A DNA stretch of 40,168 nucleotides from positions 1-40,168 of the forward strand of contig JAFTQG010000011.1 of assembly GCA_017462915.1 (NCBI GenBank), given 5' to 3'. The notes beneath the pieces are model-generated. The model had not been told where the DNA came from, did no database searches, and saw nothing but the letters and a program-made list of their open reading frames with translations. Source of the stretch: Prevotella sp. (GTDB lineage: Bacteria > Bacteroidota > Bacteroidia > Bacteroidales > Bacteroidaceae). This document shows positions 32,259 through 40,168 of this stretch, in pieces; position 1 is the stretch's first letter, and every line of letters starts with the position of its first letter. A program made the position numbers and the translations under genes.

Positions 32259-34541
32259 ATGATAAAAAGAATCCTATCAACACTCATTTTCCTCTCCTTC
32301 ATGGCGGCGGCAAAGGCCGTTCCCGTGTATCCTTACCCTGTAAAGCTGTACCAGCCTGACGGCACGGTGATTACCGTCATAGGTCATGGCGACGAGTACC
32401 GCAAATTCATGACTACGCAGGATGGCTATACCATCGTGCGCGGCAGTGACGGCTATTTCCGTTACGCCGAGCAGAAGGGCGGGAAGCTCGTGGCTACGGA
32501 CATCATCGCCCATGAGCCGGAGACACGTATCGCCTCAGAGAAGGAGTATCTCCGTGATGTGGAGAAATTCCTTACCCCTGAGCTGTCCACCAATCTTGTG
32601 CCGCTCAACGGCATGACGCCTGCACCGGCAAAGGGCGCAGTGCAACAGCCTGTTGACGGCGGTCCGTTGCCCCTTGCCCGTCCGAACTTCAACCTCAAGG
32701 ATTTCCGCGGCCTCCTTATCCTCGCCAACTACAGGGACTGCAAGTTCCGCATGGGCGACGATGGCATAAAGGAAGTCTACGACGGTCTCATGAATGCCGC
32801 GGACTATACCGGCTATAACGACGGCGCGGATGGTTTCCAGCGCTGCACAGGCTCTGTGCGTGACTATTTTTATGACAATACATACGGTGCTTTCGCGCCG
32901 CAGTTTGATATCGTCGTCGTGGACCTTGACTATTCCATGTACGACATGAACGCCACGGCCAATACATATACTATAGCCGAGGCTGCTGCCCGTGCTGCCG
33001 ATGCAAAGGGTGTGGACTTCTCCAAGTATGACGCCGACAATGACGGTACGGTAGACATGTTCTACATCGTCTATGCAGGCCATGCCTCAAGCTATGTAGG
33101 CAATGACGAGCGTCTGCTCCATCCTCATGCCACCTCTCTCGACTGGCGCAGGATCAGCATCGACGGCAAGCGTCTCGGACGCTATGCCTGCTCCACGGAG
33201 CTGTACGGCTGGGACTGCACGTTCCAGAGCGGCAACCAGACCTTCGAGAGGAACGACACGCAGCTCAACGGTATCGGCACGATATGCCACGAGTTCTCCC
33301 ATGTGCTCGGCTACAGCGACCATTACGACACATCCGGCGCCGGCTATGAGCAGCCGGGCAACTGGGATGTGATGGCTGGCGGCAGCTATAACGGCCCTTA
33401 TGGCAGGACTCCGGCAGGCTACAACGCCTATGAGCGTCTCACCGGCGGCTTCCTCGCTCCAGAGGAGATAAGCGGCATGACAGGGGAAATCCTCACGCTC
33501 AACTCCCTTGAGGAGGAGCAGAAGGCTTACCGCATAAACAGCGAGCAGACCAAGGTGTTCTTCCTCATAGAGAACAGGCAGCGCACGAAATGGGACGCTG
33601 ACCTTCCCGGCACGGGAATGCTCATCTGGCGTGTAGACAGCACAAGTACCGCGCCTTGGGACAACAATACCGTGAACTCTACACGACGCCCTTACCTGAA
33701 GCTCGTGCGTGCCAACGGATGGAGGGCTGGCATGAGCGACACTCAGGCCGATGCGTTCCCTGGGTCGGCAAACATCTCCGTAATCTCCAACACCACCTCG
33801 CCTGCCGACCTGAAGACGTACGACGGATACAAGTCGCCTGTCGAGATACACAATATTTCTGAGAACGGGAAGGTCGTCTCCTTCAAGGTCGTGGATCCTG
33901 ACGAGAAGAAGGAAATCCCGGAGGGCGCACTGTTCTACGAGAGCTTCGACGACTGCTTTGGCACAGGCGGCAATGACGGCATCTTCGGTACAGGCATGTC
34001 GGCGTCACGCTTCTTTGCCGACAATGAAGGCTGGACGACAGAGGCTCCTTACGGTGCTTTGCAGTGCGCATTCTTCGGTACATCCACCCGTAACGGTGCG
34101 GCCATCACGCCTGCCCTCACGCTTGAGAGCGGCAAGGCGTATACCCTGACGTTCAAGGCTGCTCCTTACGACGGCGGTGGCACAACGCTTGCCGTGGCAG
34201 TAACCAGTGGCAATGCCCTTGTCTCTGACGATGCTGCCGCAGGCAGTACGCCTGCAACTTCGGTCAATGTGGAGATGGAGAGCGGCAAATGGACTGACTA
34301 CAGCCTCACGCTGACAGGCAGCGGCGACCAGAAGCTCCGCTTCCGTGGCGCAACGGGTCCGGTGAAGCGTTTCTTCCTTGACGAGGTGCTCCTGACGGAG
34401 AAGGTCTCCACGGGCATCATGGCTGTCCCTTCAGTGTCTCAGGACACGGCAGACGGCGCAGCGTACAACCTTTCCGGCCAGCGTGTAGGCAAGGACTGGC
34501 GCGGCATAAGGATAGTAGGCGGAAAGAAGATTGTAAAGTAA
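32259..34541 (+). CDS. Secreted M6 family metalloprotease
   Basis: The 760-residue protein has a signal peptide (about 1-19) and an N-terminal region (about 20-130) typical of M6 enzymes, with the GDEYRKFMTTQDGYTIV segment. The M6 catalytic domain is about 145-440, with the zinc motif H344-E-F-S-H348-x-x-G-x-x-D354. Before it, DADNDGTVD is an EF-hand-like calcium loop. A beta-sandwich domain (about 555-715, FYESFDDCFGTGGND) precedes a tail with YNLSGQRV and GGKKIVK. The enzyme should degrade proteins outside the cell. Next to a SusC/SusD class with a HExxH lipoprotein it would supply peptides for import (inference). It has its own tandem promoters and its own terminator. Confidence 0.9.
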   Translation: MIKRILSTLIFLSFMAAAKAVPVYPYPVKLYQPDGTVITVIGHGDEYRKFMTTQDGYTIVRGSDGYFRYAEQKGGKLVATDIIAHEPETRIASEKEYLRDVEKFLTPELSTNLVPLNGMTPAPAKGAVQQPVDGGPLPLARPNFNLKDFRGLLILANYRDCKFRMGDDGIKEVYDGLMNAADYTGYNDGADGFQRCTGSVRDYFYDNTYGAFAPQFDIVVVDLDYSMYDMNATANTYTIAEAAARAADAKGVDFSKYDADNDGTVDMFYIVYAGHASSYVGNDERLLHPHATSLDWRRISIDGKRLGRYACSTELYGWDCTFQSGNQTFERNDTQLNGIGTICHEFSHVLGYSDHYDTSGAGYEQPGNWDVMAGGSYNGPYGRTPAGYNAYERLTGGFLAPEEISGMTGEILTLNSLEEEQKAYRINSEQTKVFFLIENRQRTKWDADLPGTGMLIWRVDSTSTAPWDNNTVNSTRRPYLKLVRANGWRAGMSDTQADAFPGSANISVISNTTSPADLKTYDGYKSPVEIHNISENGKVVSFKVVDPDEKKEIPEGALFYESFDDCFGTGGNDGIFGTGMSASRFFADNEGWTTEAPYGALQCAFFGTSTRNGAAITPALTLESGKAYTLTFKAAPYDGGGTTLAVAVTSGNALVSDDAAAGSTPATSVNVEMESGKWTDYSLTLTGSGDQKLRFRGATGPVKRFFLDEVLLTEKVSTGIMAVPSVSQDTADGAAYNLSGQRVGKDWRGIRIVGGKKIVK

Positions 34542-34572
34542 TAGCTTTCAGGCTGTTACTGTAGGTAAAAAT

Positions 34573-34608
34573 AAAGGTCACACTTTGCTCGACAAAGTGT
34601 GACCTTTT
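34573..34608 (+). terminator. Terminator of the M6 protease gene
   Basis: A perfect 15-bp stem (34573-34587 with 34593-34607, loop CTCGA) is followed by TTGTTGTG. The element is symmetrical enough to work for the converging phosphatase gene as well. Confidence 0.85.
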
Positions 34609-34647
34609 GTTGTGTCAGGGGTGACCGTCTGGAGGGTGAAAGGTGAC

Positions 34648-34789
34648 GGGCGGTTGCTTTCGGTTATACGGTTAGGCGGTTTTTCGGTTATACGGGGATA
34701 GCCGAAATAGCCGAAATAGCCGGAATAGGCAGGACTGATTTCCGTCTAACCGTCTAACCGCCTAACCGTCTAACCGCAAGCAACCGCAC
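34648..34789. repeat. Palindromic intergenic repeat, copy E (most complete)
   Basis: The 48-nt arms 34648-34695 and 34742-34789 are inverted copies with about 41 of 48 matches. Each is made of CGGTTANAC/GCGGTT units of 8-10 nt. The 46-nt centre has three ATAGCCGNA 9-mers. The element lies between two converging genes and ends 3 nt from the phosphatase stop codon. Confidence 0.8.
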
Positions 34790-34792
34790 GAC

Positions 34793-36127
34793 TCAATAGC
34801 TCACCTTCTTGAAATCCTCGAGCTTCTTGGTGTAGTAAGCCTTTACGTCGCTCCATTTGTAGTATGGCCAGGAGTCGGTGGCGAGAGGCAGGCGCGCCTC
34901 GTTCTCGTTGCGCAGGATTTTCACGAGGATATCCTTTCCGCGGCTGTCCTTGTCGGCAGTGCCGGCCTTTGCGCCCTTGCTGCGGTAGAAGACAAACTGC
35001 AGGTTGCAGGCCATGGGGAATATGCGGTAGTCGCACCACTCCTGCTCTGCCAGCGTGTTGAGGTCAAGGATGTCGCGGTCGGTGTCGTCGAGCTCGAGGA
35101 GACAGGTGAGCGGCATCACCATGGTGTCGTGTCCGTAGCGCAGTGTCGCGCCGCAGTTGTCGAGCGCGAGGCAGGAGTCCGCCTCGGAGATGATGTTGCT
35201 GAGGAGGTTGCGCTGTGAGTAAGGCTGCAGTCCGCGGCTGTAGCTCGACGGGCCGTAGGTGAGATACCAGAAGACGTTCTTCGTCTGCCAGAGGTCGTAC
35301 AGTTCCTCCTGTGTGAAGTAGTCCGTCATGTTCAGGCTATGGCGTATCTCAGAGCTCTGCACGTTCATGGCGAGCTTGAAGATATTCTGCATGAGGGCTT
35401 TCGCGTCGATGGAGTCCTTCCAGTAGGTCTCGGAGGTGAAGAGCTGCTGCATGAGACGCTCGGGATGAGTGTGGCTCTCGGTGAAGGCCGTGCCCACGGA
35501 GTCCACTGCCGCCTTCTTGTATTTGTACATGTCGTCGGCGTTCTGGTTCATGTAGTACATGTCATGGTGCGAGGCGTCGTGGCTGATGTCGAGCTGCGGG
35601 TTCATGCCCTTCAGCTGCAGCAGGGCGTTCTCCATGGAGAGGATGCAGCGTATGACGATGGTCGACTTGGCGTCGATATGCGTCTTCTTGGCGAATATCT
35701 CAGGGAAGTTGCGGTACATGCGTTCGGCTATCTGGCGGTGTTGCTGTGCGCCCAGCTCAGTCAGTTCGCCGTCGCGTCCTGCCGCCTCGTCCTTGAGCAT
35801 CCTTACCTGCTTCATGAGCGTCTTGCCTGTCGGTGTCAGCACATCGGCAGAGTCGGCATGCTGGAGCAGTCCGTAGACGTTGCCGTAGACAGAGCCTATA
35901 TGGTAGCGGCTGCCGTGGCGTCCGTAGTGGCTGAGATAGACAGGTTCGTAGCCTTTCGGTGCAGGTGTCAGCGTGCCTTTCGGCCCGGGGTAAGCCACAT
36001 AGTTGGAACCGGCGAGATAGGCATCGCGCGTGAAATCCTCCTTGCAGGTCTGTGCTGTGACTATTGTGCCGAGGCCTGTCGCCTGAAGGGCGAGGAGGGA
36101 GATGAGGACAAGAGATTTGAGTTTCAT
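34793..36127 (-). CDS. Histidine acid phosphatase, MINPP/phytase-like
   Basis: I place the start at 36127 (MKLKSLVLISLLALQATG), giving 444 residues with a signal peptide to about residue 26. The in-frame ATG at 36187 lies in the -33 region of the promoter. The histidine acid phosphatase signature RHGSR is at 70-74 (H71 is the phospho-acceptor) and the proton-donor region is YGHD at 331-334. The length and layout fit the multiple inositol polyphosphate phosphatase-like branch known in Bacteroides, so phytate or another phosphomonoester in the periplasm or outside the cell is the likely substrate. It converges with the M6 protease gene and is otherwise unlinked to the import systems. Confidence 0.87.
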   Translation of the reverse strand: MKLKSLVLISLLALQATGLGTIVTAQTCKEDFTRDAYLAGSNYVAYPGPKGTLTPAPKGYEPVYLSHYGRHGSRYHIGSVYGNVYGLLQHADSADVLTPTGKTLMKQVRMLKDEAAGRDGELTELGAQQHRQIAERMYRNFPEIFAKKTHIDAKSTIVIRCILSMENALLQLKGMNPQLDISHDASHHDMYYMNQNADDMYKYKKAAVDSVGTAFTESHTHPERLMQQLFTSETYWKDSIDAKALMQNIFKLAMNVQSSEIRHSLNMTDYFTQEELYDLWQTKNVFWYLTYGPSSYSRGLQPYSQRNLLSNIISEADSCLALDNCGATLRYGHDTMVMPLTCLLELDDTDRDILDLNTLAEQEWCDYRIFPMACNLQFVFYRSKGAKAGTADKDSRGKDILVKILRNENEARLPLATDSWPYYKWSDVKAYYTKKLEDFKKVSY

Positions 36128-36156
36128 ATCGTTATTGTTGGTTTGTTTCTTTTCTG

Positions 36157-36188
36157 CAAAGTTACGAAGAAGAAACCGAAAAACCAAA
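36157..36188 (-). promoter_or_regulatory. Promoter of the acid phosphatase gene
   Basis: On the minus strand TTTG (36188-36185), exactly 20 nt, then TAACTTTG (36164-36157). This is an ideal consensus match, with a leader of about 25 nt to the chosen start codon. Confidence 0.75.
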
Positions 36189-36196
36189 TTTTTTTT

Positions 36197-36345
36197 GCGG
36201 TGATAGCCGGAATAGCCATTATAGTCGATATAGCCATTATAGCCGATATAGCCGGAATAGTATCTATAGCTTCTATAGCGGCTATTACGGCTATCCTAAG
36301 ACCGCAAGTACCCGTAAAACCGCCCAACCGTATAACCTTATAACC
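36197..36345. repeat. Palindromic intergenic repeat, copy F
   Basis: A short left GCGG is followed by a long run of 9-mers (ATAGCCGGA, ATAGCCATT, ATAGTCGAT, ATAGCCGAT) that turns into its own reverse complement (GCGGCTATTACGGCTAT). The right arm is CCGCAAGTACCCGTAAAACC and onward. It lies between the divergent phosphatase and carB promoters. All of 36128-36464 is accounted for by promoters and this element. Confidence 0.75.
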
Positions 36346-36397
36346 TACTTTTTCTCTGAAAAGGAGAAAAAGTGTGTGTTATGTCAAAAAAATGTAT

Positions 36398-36405
36398 TAA
36401 CTTTG
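36398..36405 (+). promoter_or_regulatory. -7 box of carB
   Basis: TAACTTTG, a perfect TAnnTTTG, lies 59 nt before the carB start codon. No clear TTTG is present at -33. I saw no pyrimidine-sensing leader structure. Confidence 0.6.
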
Positions 36406-36464
36406 CAAAAATTTTCAGGCTATAGCATACATTTAGATATCCAAACAATATTAAACCCAAACGT

Positions 36465-39400
36465 ATGAAGAAACAACTCAAGAAGGTGCTTGTACTTGGT
36501 TCCGGCGCCCTGAAAATCGGACAGGCAGGAGAGTTTGACTATTCAGGCTCTCAGGCATTGAAGGCACTCCGCGAAGAAGGCATCAGCTCGGTGCTCATCA
36601 ATCCTAATGTCGCTACGATACAGACGAGTGAAGGTATTGCAGACAAGGTTTATTTCCTGCCTGTTGATACCTTTTTTGTTACAGAGGTGATAAAGAAAGA
36701 GCGTCCTGACGGCATCTTCCTTGCCTTTGGCGGACAGACAGCACTCAACTGCGGCACGGAGCTCTACAGGAACGGTACGCTGGAGAAGTATGGTGTAGAG
36801 GTGCTCGGCACGAGTGTCGAGGCCATCATGAACACCGAGGACCGCGACCTTTTTGTCCGTGAGCTGAACAAGATAGACCTGAAAGTCCCTGTGTCACAGG
36901 CCTGTGAGACCATGGAGGACGCTGTCGCCACGGCACGCAGGATAGGCTATCCTATCATGATACGCTCGGCATACGCTTTGGGAGGCCTCGGCTCTGGTGT
37001 CTGCCCTGACGAGAAGACATTCACGGAGATTGCCGAGTCGGCCTTCACTTTCGCCCCTCAGGTGCTTGTAGAGGAGTCTCTGAAAGGCTGGAAGGAGATA
37101 GAGTTTGAGGTGATACGCGATGCCAACGACCACTGTTTCACTGTCGCTTCGATGGAAAATTTCGACCCGCTGGGCATACATACGGGCGAGTCTATCGTCG
37201 TTGCGCCTACCTGTTCGCTGACAGAGGAGCAGGTGAAGATGCTTCAGGATATTGCCGTGAAGTGCGTGCGCCATCTGAATATCGTCGGCGAGTGTAACAT
37301 ACAGTATGCTTTCAACGCCGAGACCAACGACTATCGCATCATAGAAATCAACGCCCGTCTCTCCCGTTCGTCAGCTCTCGCGTCCAAGGCGACAGGCTAT
37401 CCGCTCGCTTTCGTGGCGGCGAAGATTGCTCTCGGATACACTCTCGACCAGATAGGTGAGCCGGGAACGCCGAACTCGGCATACAAGGCTCCGGAACTTG
37501 ACTACATGATATGCAAGATTCCACGCTGGGACCTCACCAAGTTTGCAGGTGTCAGCAGGAAGATAGGCTCCTCCATGAAGTCCGTGGGCGAGATAATGTC
37601 TATCGGACGCTCCTTTGAGGAGATGATACAGAAGGGTCTCCGCATGATAGGTCAGGGTATGCACGGCTTCGTGGGCAATGACCACACACGCTTTGACAAC
37701 CTCGATGAGGAGCTCGCCAATCCTACCGACCTCCGCGTTTTCGCTATCGCGCAGGCATTGGAGGAGGGTTACAGCATAGAGCGTATCCACGACCTGACGA
37801 AGATTGACCCATGGTTCCTTGAGCGCATGAAGAATATCGTGGACTACAAGGCTAAGCTCGAGGGCTACAATACGCTGGAGGAGATTCCTGCCGATGTCAT
37901 GCGACAGGCTAAGGTATTGGGCTTCTCCGACTTCCAGATAGCACGCTTCGTGCTGAAGCCTCAGACGGGCAACATGGAGAAGGAGAACCTTGCTGTCCGC
38001 GCATACCGCAAGAAGCTGGGCGTGCTCCCAGCCGTAAAGCGTATAGAGACTGTGGCAAGCGAGCATCCTGAACTGACAAACTATCTCTACATGACATACG
38101 CTGTGGAGGGATATGATGTCAATTACTACAACAACGAGAAGTCGGTTGTCGTGCTCGGTTCGGGCGCTTACCGCATCGGCTCTTCCGTAGAGTTCGACTG
38201 GTGCTCGGTCAACGCCATCAACACCGCACGCAAACTGGGCTACAAGAGCATCATGATAAACTATAATCCGGAGACAGTCTCCACGGATTATGACATGTGT
38301 GACCGTCTGTATTTCGACGAACTGTCGTTCGAGCGCGTGCTTGACGTCATAGACCTCGAGAACCCTCGCGGCGTGATCGTCTCCGTAGGCGGACAGATAC
38401 CTAACAACCTGGCAATGAAGCTCCATCGCCAGAGCGTGCCAATCCTCGGCACAAGTCCTGTCTCCATCGACCGTGCGGAGAACAGAGGCAAGTTCTCTGC
38501 CATGCTCGACGCCCTCGGCATCGACCAGCCTCGCTGGTCTGCACTGACCTCTATGGATGATGTGCAGAAGTTTATCGACGAGGTAGGCTTCCCTGTCCTT
38601 GTCCGTCCGTCGTACGTCCTCTCGGGAGCGGCGATGAATGTCTGCTACGACAACGACGAGCTGAAGCGCTTCCTTGCCGCCGCCTCTGAGGTTTCCAAGG
38701 AGTATCCTGTAGTCATCTCGCAGTTCATGACGGAGACCAACGAGATAGAGTTTGACGGTGTGGCGCAGAACGGAGAGATAGTCGAGTACGGAATCTCCGA
38801 GCATATCGAGTATGCCGGTGTGCATTCAGGCGACGCCACAATGGTATTCCCTGCACAGCAGATCACCTTTGCCACGACACGCCGTATCAAGAAGATTGCA
38901 CGTGCCATAGCCAAGGAGCTGAACATCTCCGGCCCGTTCAATATCCAGTTCCTTGCAAAGGGACGCGATGTGAAGGTCATCGAGTGTAACCTCCGTGCCT
39001 CCCGCTCGTTCCCGTTTGTGTCAAAGGTGCTGAAACGCAACTTCATAGAGACGGCGACACGCATCATGCTCGACGCTCCTTATAAGCAGCCGGACAAGTC
39101 AGTGTTTGACATTGACCGCATGGGCGTCAAGGCCTCACAGTTCTCTTTTGCACGTCTGCAGAATGCCGACCCTATCCTCGGCGTGGACATGTCCTCTACC
39201 GGCGAGGTGGGATGTATGGGCGACTCATACGAAGAGGCACTGCTCAACTCGATGATAGCCACAGGCTACAAGATTCCTTCCAAGGAAAAGGGCATAATGC
39301 TGTCAAGCGGAGGCGCGAAGGAGAAGGCTTCTCTCCTCGATGCCGCACAGGCTCTTGACAAGGCAGGATATGCTGTCTATGCCACGGAGGGCACGGCAAA

Positions 39401-39692
39401 GTATCTCAACGAGAACGGTGTGAAAGCCACTGCTGTAGGATGGCCTGACGAGACATCTCATGTGGCGAATGTCATGGACATGATACACGACCATAAGTTT
39501 GACCTTATAGTCAATATCCCTAAGAACCATTCGAAGCGTGAGCTCACCAACGGCTACAAGATACGCCGCGGCGCGATAGACCACAACATACCGCTGATAA
39601 CCAATGCACGCCTTGCCTCTGCATTTATCGAGGCCTTCTGCGAGAGACAGCTCGACAGTCTGCAGATAAAGAGCTGGCAGGAGTACGAATAA
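36465..39692 (+). CDS. carB: Carbamoyl-phosphate synthase large subunit
   Basis: This 1075-residue protein is full length for CarB. It has two homologous synthase halves: the first with GSGALKIGQAGEFDYSGSQA and an ATP-grasp domain about 125-335, then an oligomerisation region about 420-500; the second with GSGAYRIGSSVEFDW and an ATP-grasp domain about 670-870. A C-terminal MGS-like allosteric domain covers about 940-1060. It makes carbamoyl phosphate from glutamine-derived ammonia, bicarbonate and two ATP for pyrimidine and arginine synthesis. The amidotransferase gene carA is not adjacent. Several motifs (LGSGALKIGQAGEFDYSGSQ, VSTDYDMCDRLYFDE, GVHSGDAT) are closer, from memory, to eukaryotic CAD/CPS1 than to E. 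coli CarB. It could be a second CarB paralogue. Confidence 0.95.
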   Translation: MKKQLKKVLVLGSGALKIGQAGEFDYSGSQALKALREEGISSVLINPNVATIQTSEGIADKVYFLPVDTFFVTEVIKKERPDGIFLAFGGQTALNCGTELYRNGTLEKYGVEVLGTSVEAIMNTEDRDLFVRELNKIDLKVPVSQACETMEDAVATARRIGYPIMIRSAYALGGLGSGVCPDEKTFTEIAESAFTFAPQVLVEESLKGWKEIEFEVIRDANDHCFTVASMENFDPLGIHTGESIVVAPTCSLTEEQVKMLQDIAVKCVRHLNIVGECNIQYAFNAETNDYRIIEINARLSRSSALASKATGYPLAFVAAKIALGYTLDQIGEPGTPNSAYKAPELDYMICKIPRWDLTKFAGVSRKIGSSMKSVGEIMSIGRSFEEMIQKGLRMIGQGMHGFVGNDHTRFDNLDEELANPTDLRVFAIAQALEEGYSIERIHDLTKIDPWFLERMKNIVDYKAKLEGYNTLEEIPADVMRQAKVLGFSDFQIARFVLKPQTGNMEKENLAVRAYRKKLGVLPAVKRIETVASEHPELTNYLYMTYAVEGYDVNYYNNEKSVVVLGSGAYRIGSSVEFDWCSVNAINTARKLGYKSIMINYNPETVSTDYDMCDRLYFDELSFERVLDVIDLENPRGVIVSVGGQIPNNLAMKLHRQSVPILGTSPVSIDRAENRGKFSAMLDALGIDQPRWSALTSMDDVQKFIDEVGFPVLVRPSYVLSGAAMNVCYDNDELKRFLAAASEVSKEYPVVISQFMTETNEIEFDGVAQNGEIVEYGISEHIEYAGVHSGDATMVFPAQQITFATTRRIKKIARAIAKELNISGPFNIQFLAKGRDVKVIECNLRASRSFPFVSKVLKRNFIETATRIMLDAPYKQPDKSVFDIDRMGVKASQFSFARLQNADPILGVDMSSTGEVGCMGDSYEEALLNSMIATGYKIPSKEKGIMLSSGGAKEKASLLDAAQALDKAGYAVYATEGTAKYLNENGVKATAVGWPDETSHVANVMDMIHDHKFDLIVNIPKNHSKRELTNGYKIRRGAIDHNIPLITNARLASAFIEAFCERQLDSLQIKSWQEYE

Positions 39693-39715
39693 TCTGCCGT
39701 ACAAGGCATTAAGGA

Positions 39716-39785
39716 AAGACAGGTGCGACAGCCATGACGGTCACTTTTGCTTTTGTGGCTCCGTACTGGCTGATGCATCTGTCTT
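39716..39785 (+). terminator. Long imperfect hairpin after carB
   Basis: AAGACAGGTGC (39716-39726) pairs with GCATCTGTCTT (39775-39785, one G-U), and AGCCA/TGGCT extends the stem. The sequence after it is only weakly T-rich. Confidence 0.4.
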
Positions 39786-39811
39786 CTTGCGTTTAAATAA
39801 TATATATAATG

Positions 39812-40010
39812 TAAGTAAGTCAACAAAATTAATGTATAGTATAAAGCGCAGTTGCTTTTGAGATGTTTTCGTTTTGGAACGAAGAAGCATAGCGGGCTAT
39901 GTGACTGAGTGAAAAGGCGGAAACAGCCAAAAAGAACAAACTTTATACATACAAGATTTTGACGCTTATTTTGTTACACATAATATCGTTTAATTTTGTT
40001 GACTTACTTA
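39812..40010. mobile_element. 199-bp MITE-like element
   Basis: Perfect 21-bp terminal inverted repeats (39812-39832 and 39990-40010; core AAGTAAGTCAACAAAATTAA) enclose a non-coding centre with the dyad CATAGCGGGCTATG (39888-39901). It is the longer form of the element at 1426-1538. A matching transposase is not in the window, so mobilisation would be in trans. The last stretch, 40011-40168, holds nothing I can assign. Confidence 0.75.
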
Positions 40011-40168
40011 TAACCAGTCGTGGTGTGTCATTTTCCTTCAAGGATACGCGAGTTCGGGATAATTTCAGAACAATTCCAGCTGTCTTGATTTCTCGACATG
40101 TACAGGTAATGCCTCCGGCTTGTTGTCGTAGAAACAGTATGCCGTGAGCGCCCCGCAGATGTTCATGA

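Noticed and set aside
33087-33851. 254-codon frame antisense to the M6 protease
   Set aside because: It is a shadow frame within a gene that has clear M6 motifs.
35339-36343. 334-codon open frame opposite the acid phosphatase, running into repeat copy F
   Set aside because: The translation is low-complexity (I/A/V-rich at the end from the 9-bp repeat) and overlaps a confident gene and its promoter.
37371-38825. 484-codon open frame antisense to carB
   Set aside because: It is a shadow of a strongly biased coding frame; it has no domain, no signal and no promoter, and carB is certain.

Overview
The window reads as chromosome of a Bacteroidota member, most likely Prevotellaceae or a close Bacteroidales relative. 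The grounds are three SusC/SusD pairs, lipoproteins with SCxD-type lipoboxes, promoters of the Bacteroidota form (TAnnTTTG at about -7, with TTTG about 20 nt upstream in several), start codons without clear Shine-Dalgarno sequences, and Prevotella-like C-terminal tails on the secreted enzymes. No species call is justified from sequence reading alone.

Layout. 1-1641: an Abi_2/HEPN-type abortive infection gene and a MITE-like element, bracketed by 63-bp direct repeats that each carry a terminator. 1665-13941, all minus strand: a pectin utilisation locus with SusC-1, SusD-1, a surface lipoprotein and two secreted PL1 pectate lyases; a plus-strand tRNA-Arg(CCU) splits it. 14048-15907: a segment bounded by 20-bp perfect inverted repeats that holds a tyrosine recombinase and the only recognisable promoter facing either flanking susC. 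16013-20528, plus strand: SusC-2/SusD-2, whose 5' coding end is nearly identical, in inverted orientation, to that of SusC-1. 20878-34541: a third SusC/SusD operon with a HExxH zinc-metallohydrolase lipoprotein and a DUF4302 lipoprotein, then a large secreted protein and an M6 metalloprotease, which together suggest peptide or protein foraging. 34793-36127: a histidine acid phosphatase (MINPP/phytase-like). 36465-39692: carB. 39812-40010: a second MITE-like element.

The strongest candidate for a new system is the 14.0-16.2 kb region. As sequenced, the promoter points at susC-1 and the pectate lyase side, and susC-2 has no recognisable promoter. Inversion between the 20-bp repeats would move the same promoter in front of susC-2. 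This would be a recombinase-containing either/or switch between two divergent nutrient importers. The recombinase has Leu where most related enzymes have the first catalytic Arg, as is also known for the CTnDOT integrase (Ser there).

Other unusual structure: six copies of a palindromic intergenic repeat built from AACCG-type arms around ATAGCCGNA 9-mers; a 66-bp tandem repeat that multiplies a promoter before the M6 protease; a 28-bp promoter cassette shared by that array and the recombinase gene; and a mosaic-composition 889-residue secreted protein.
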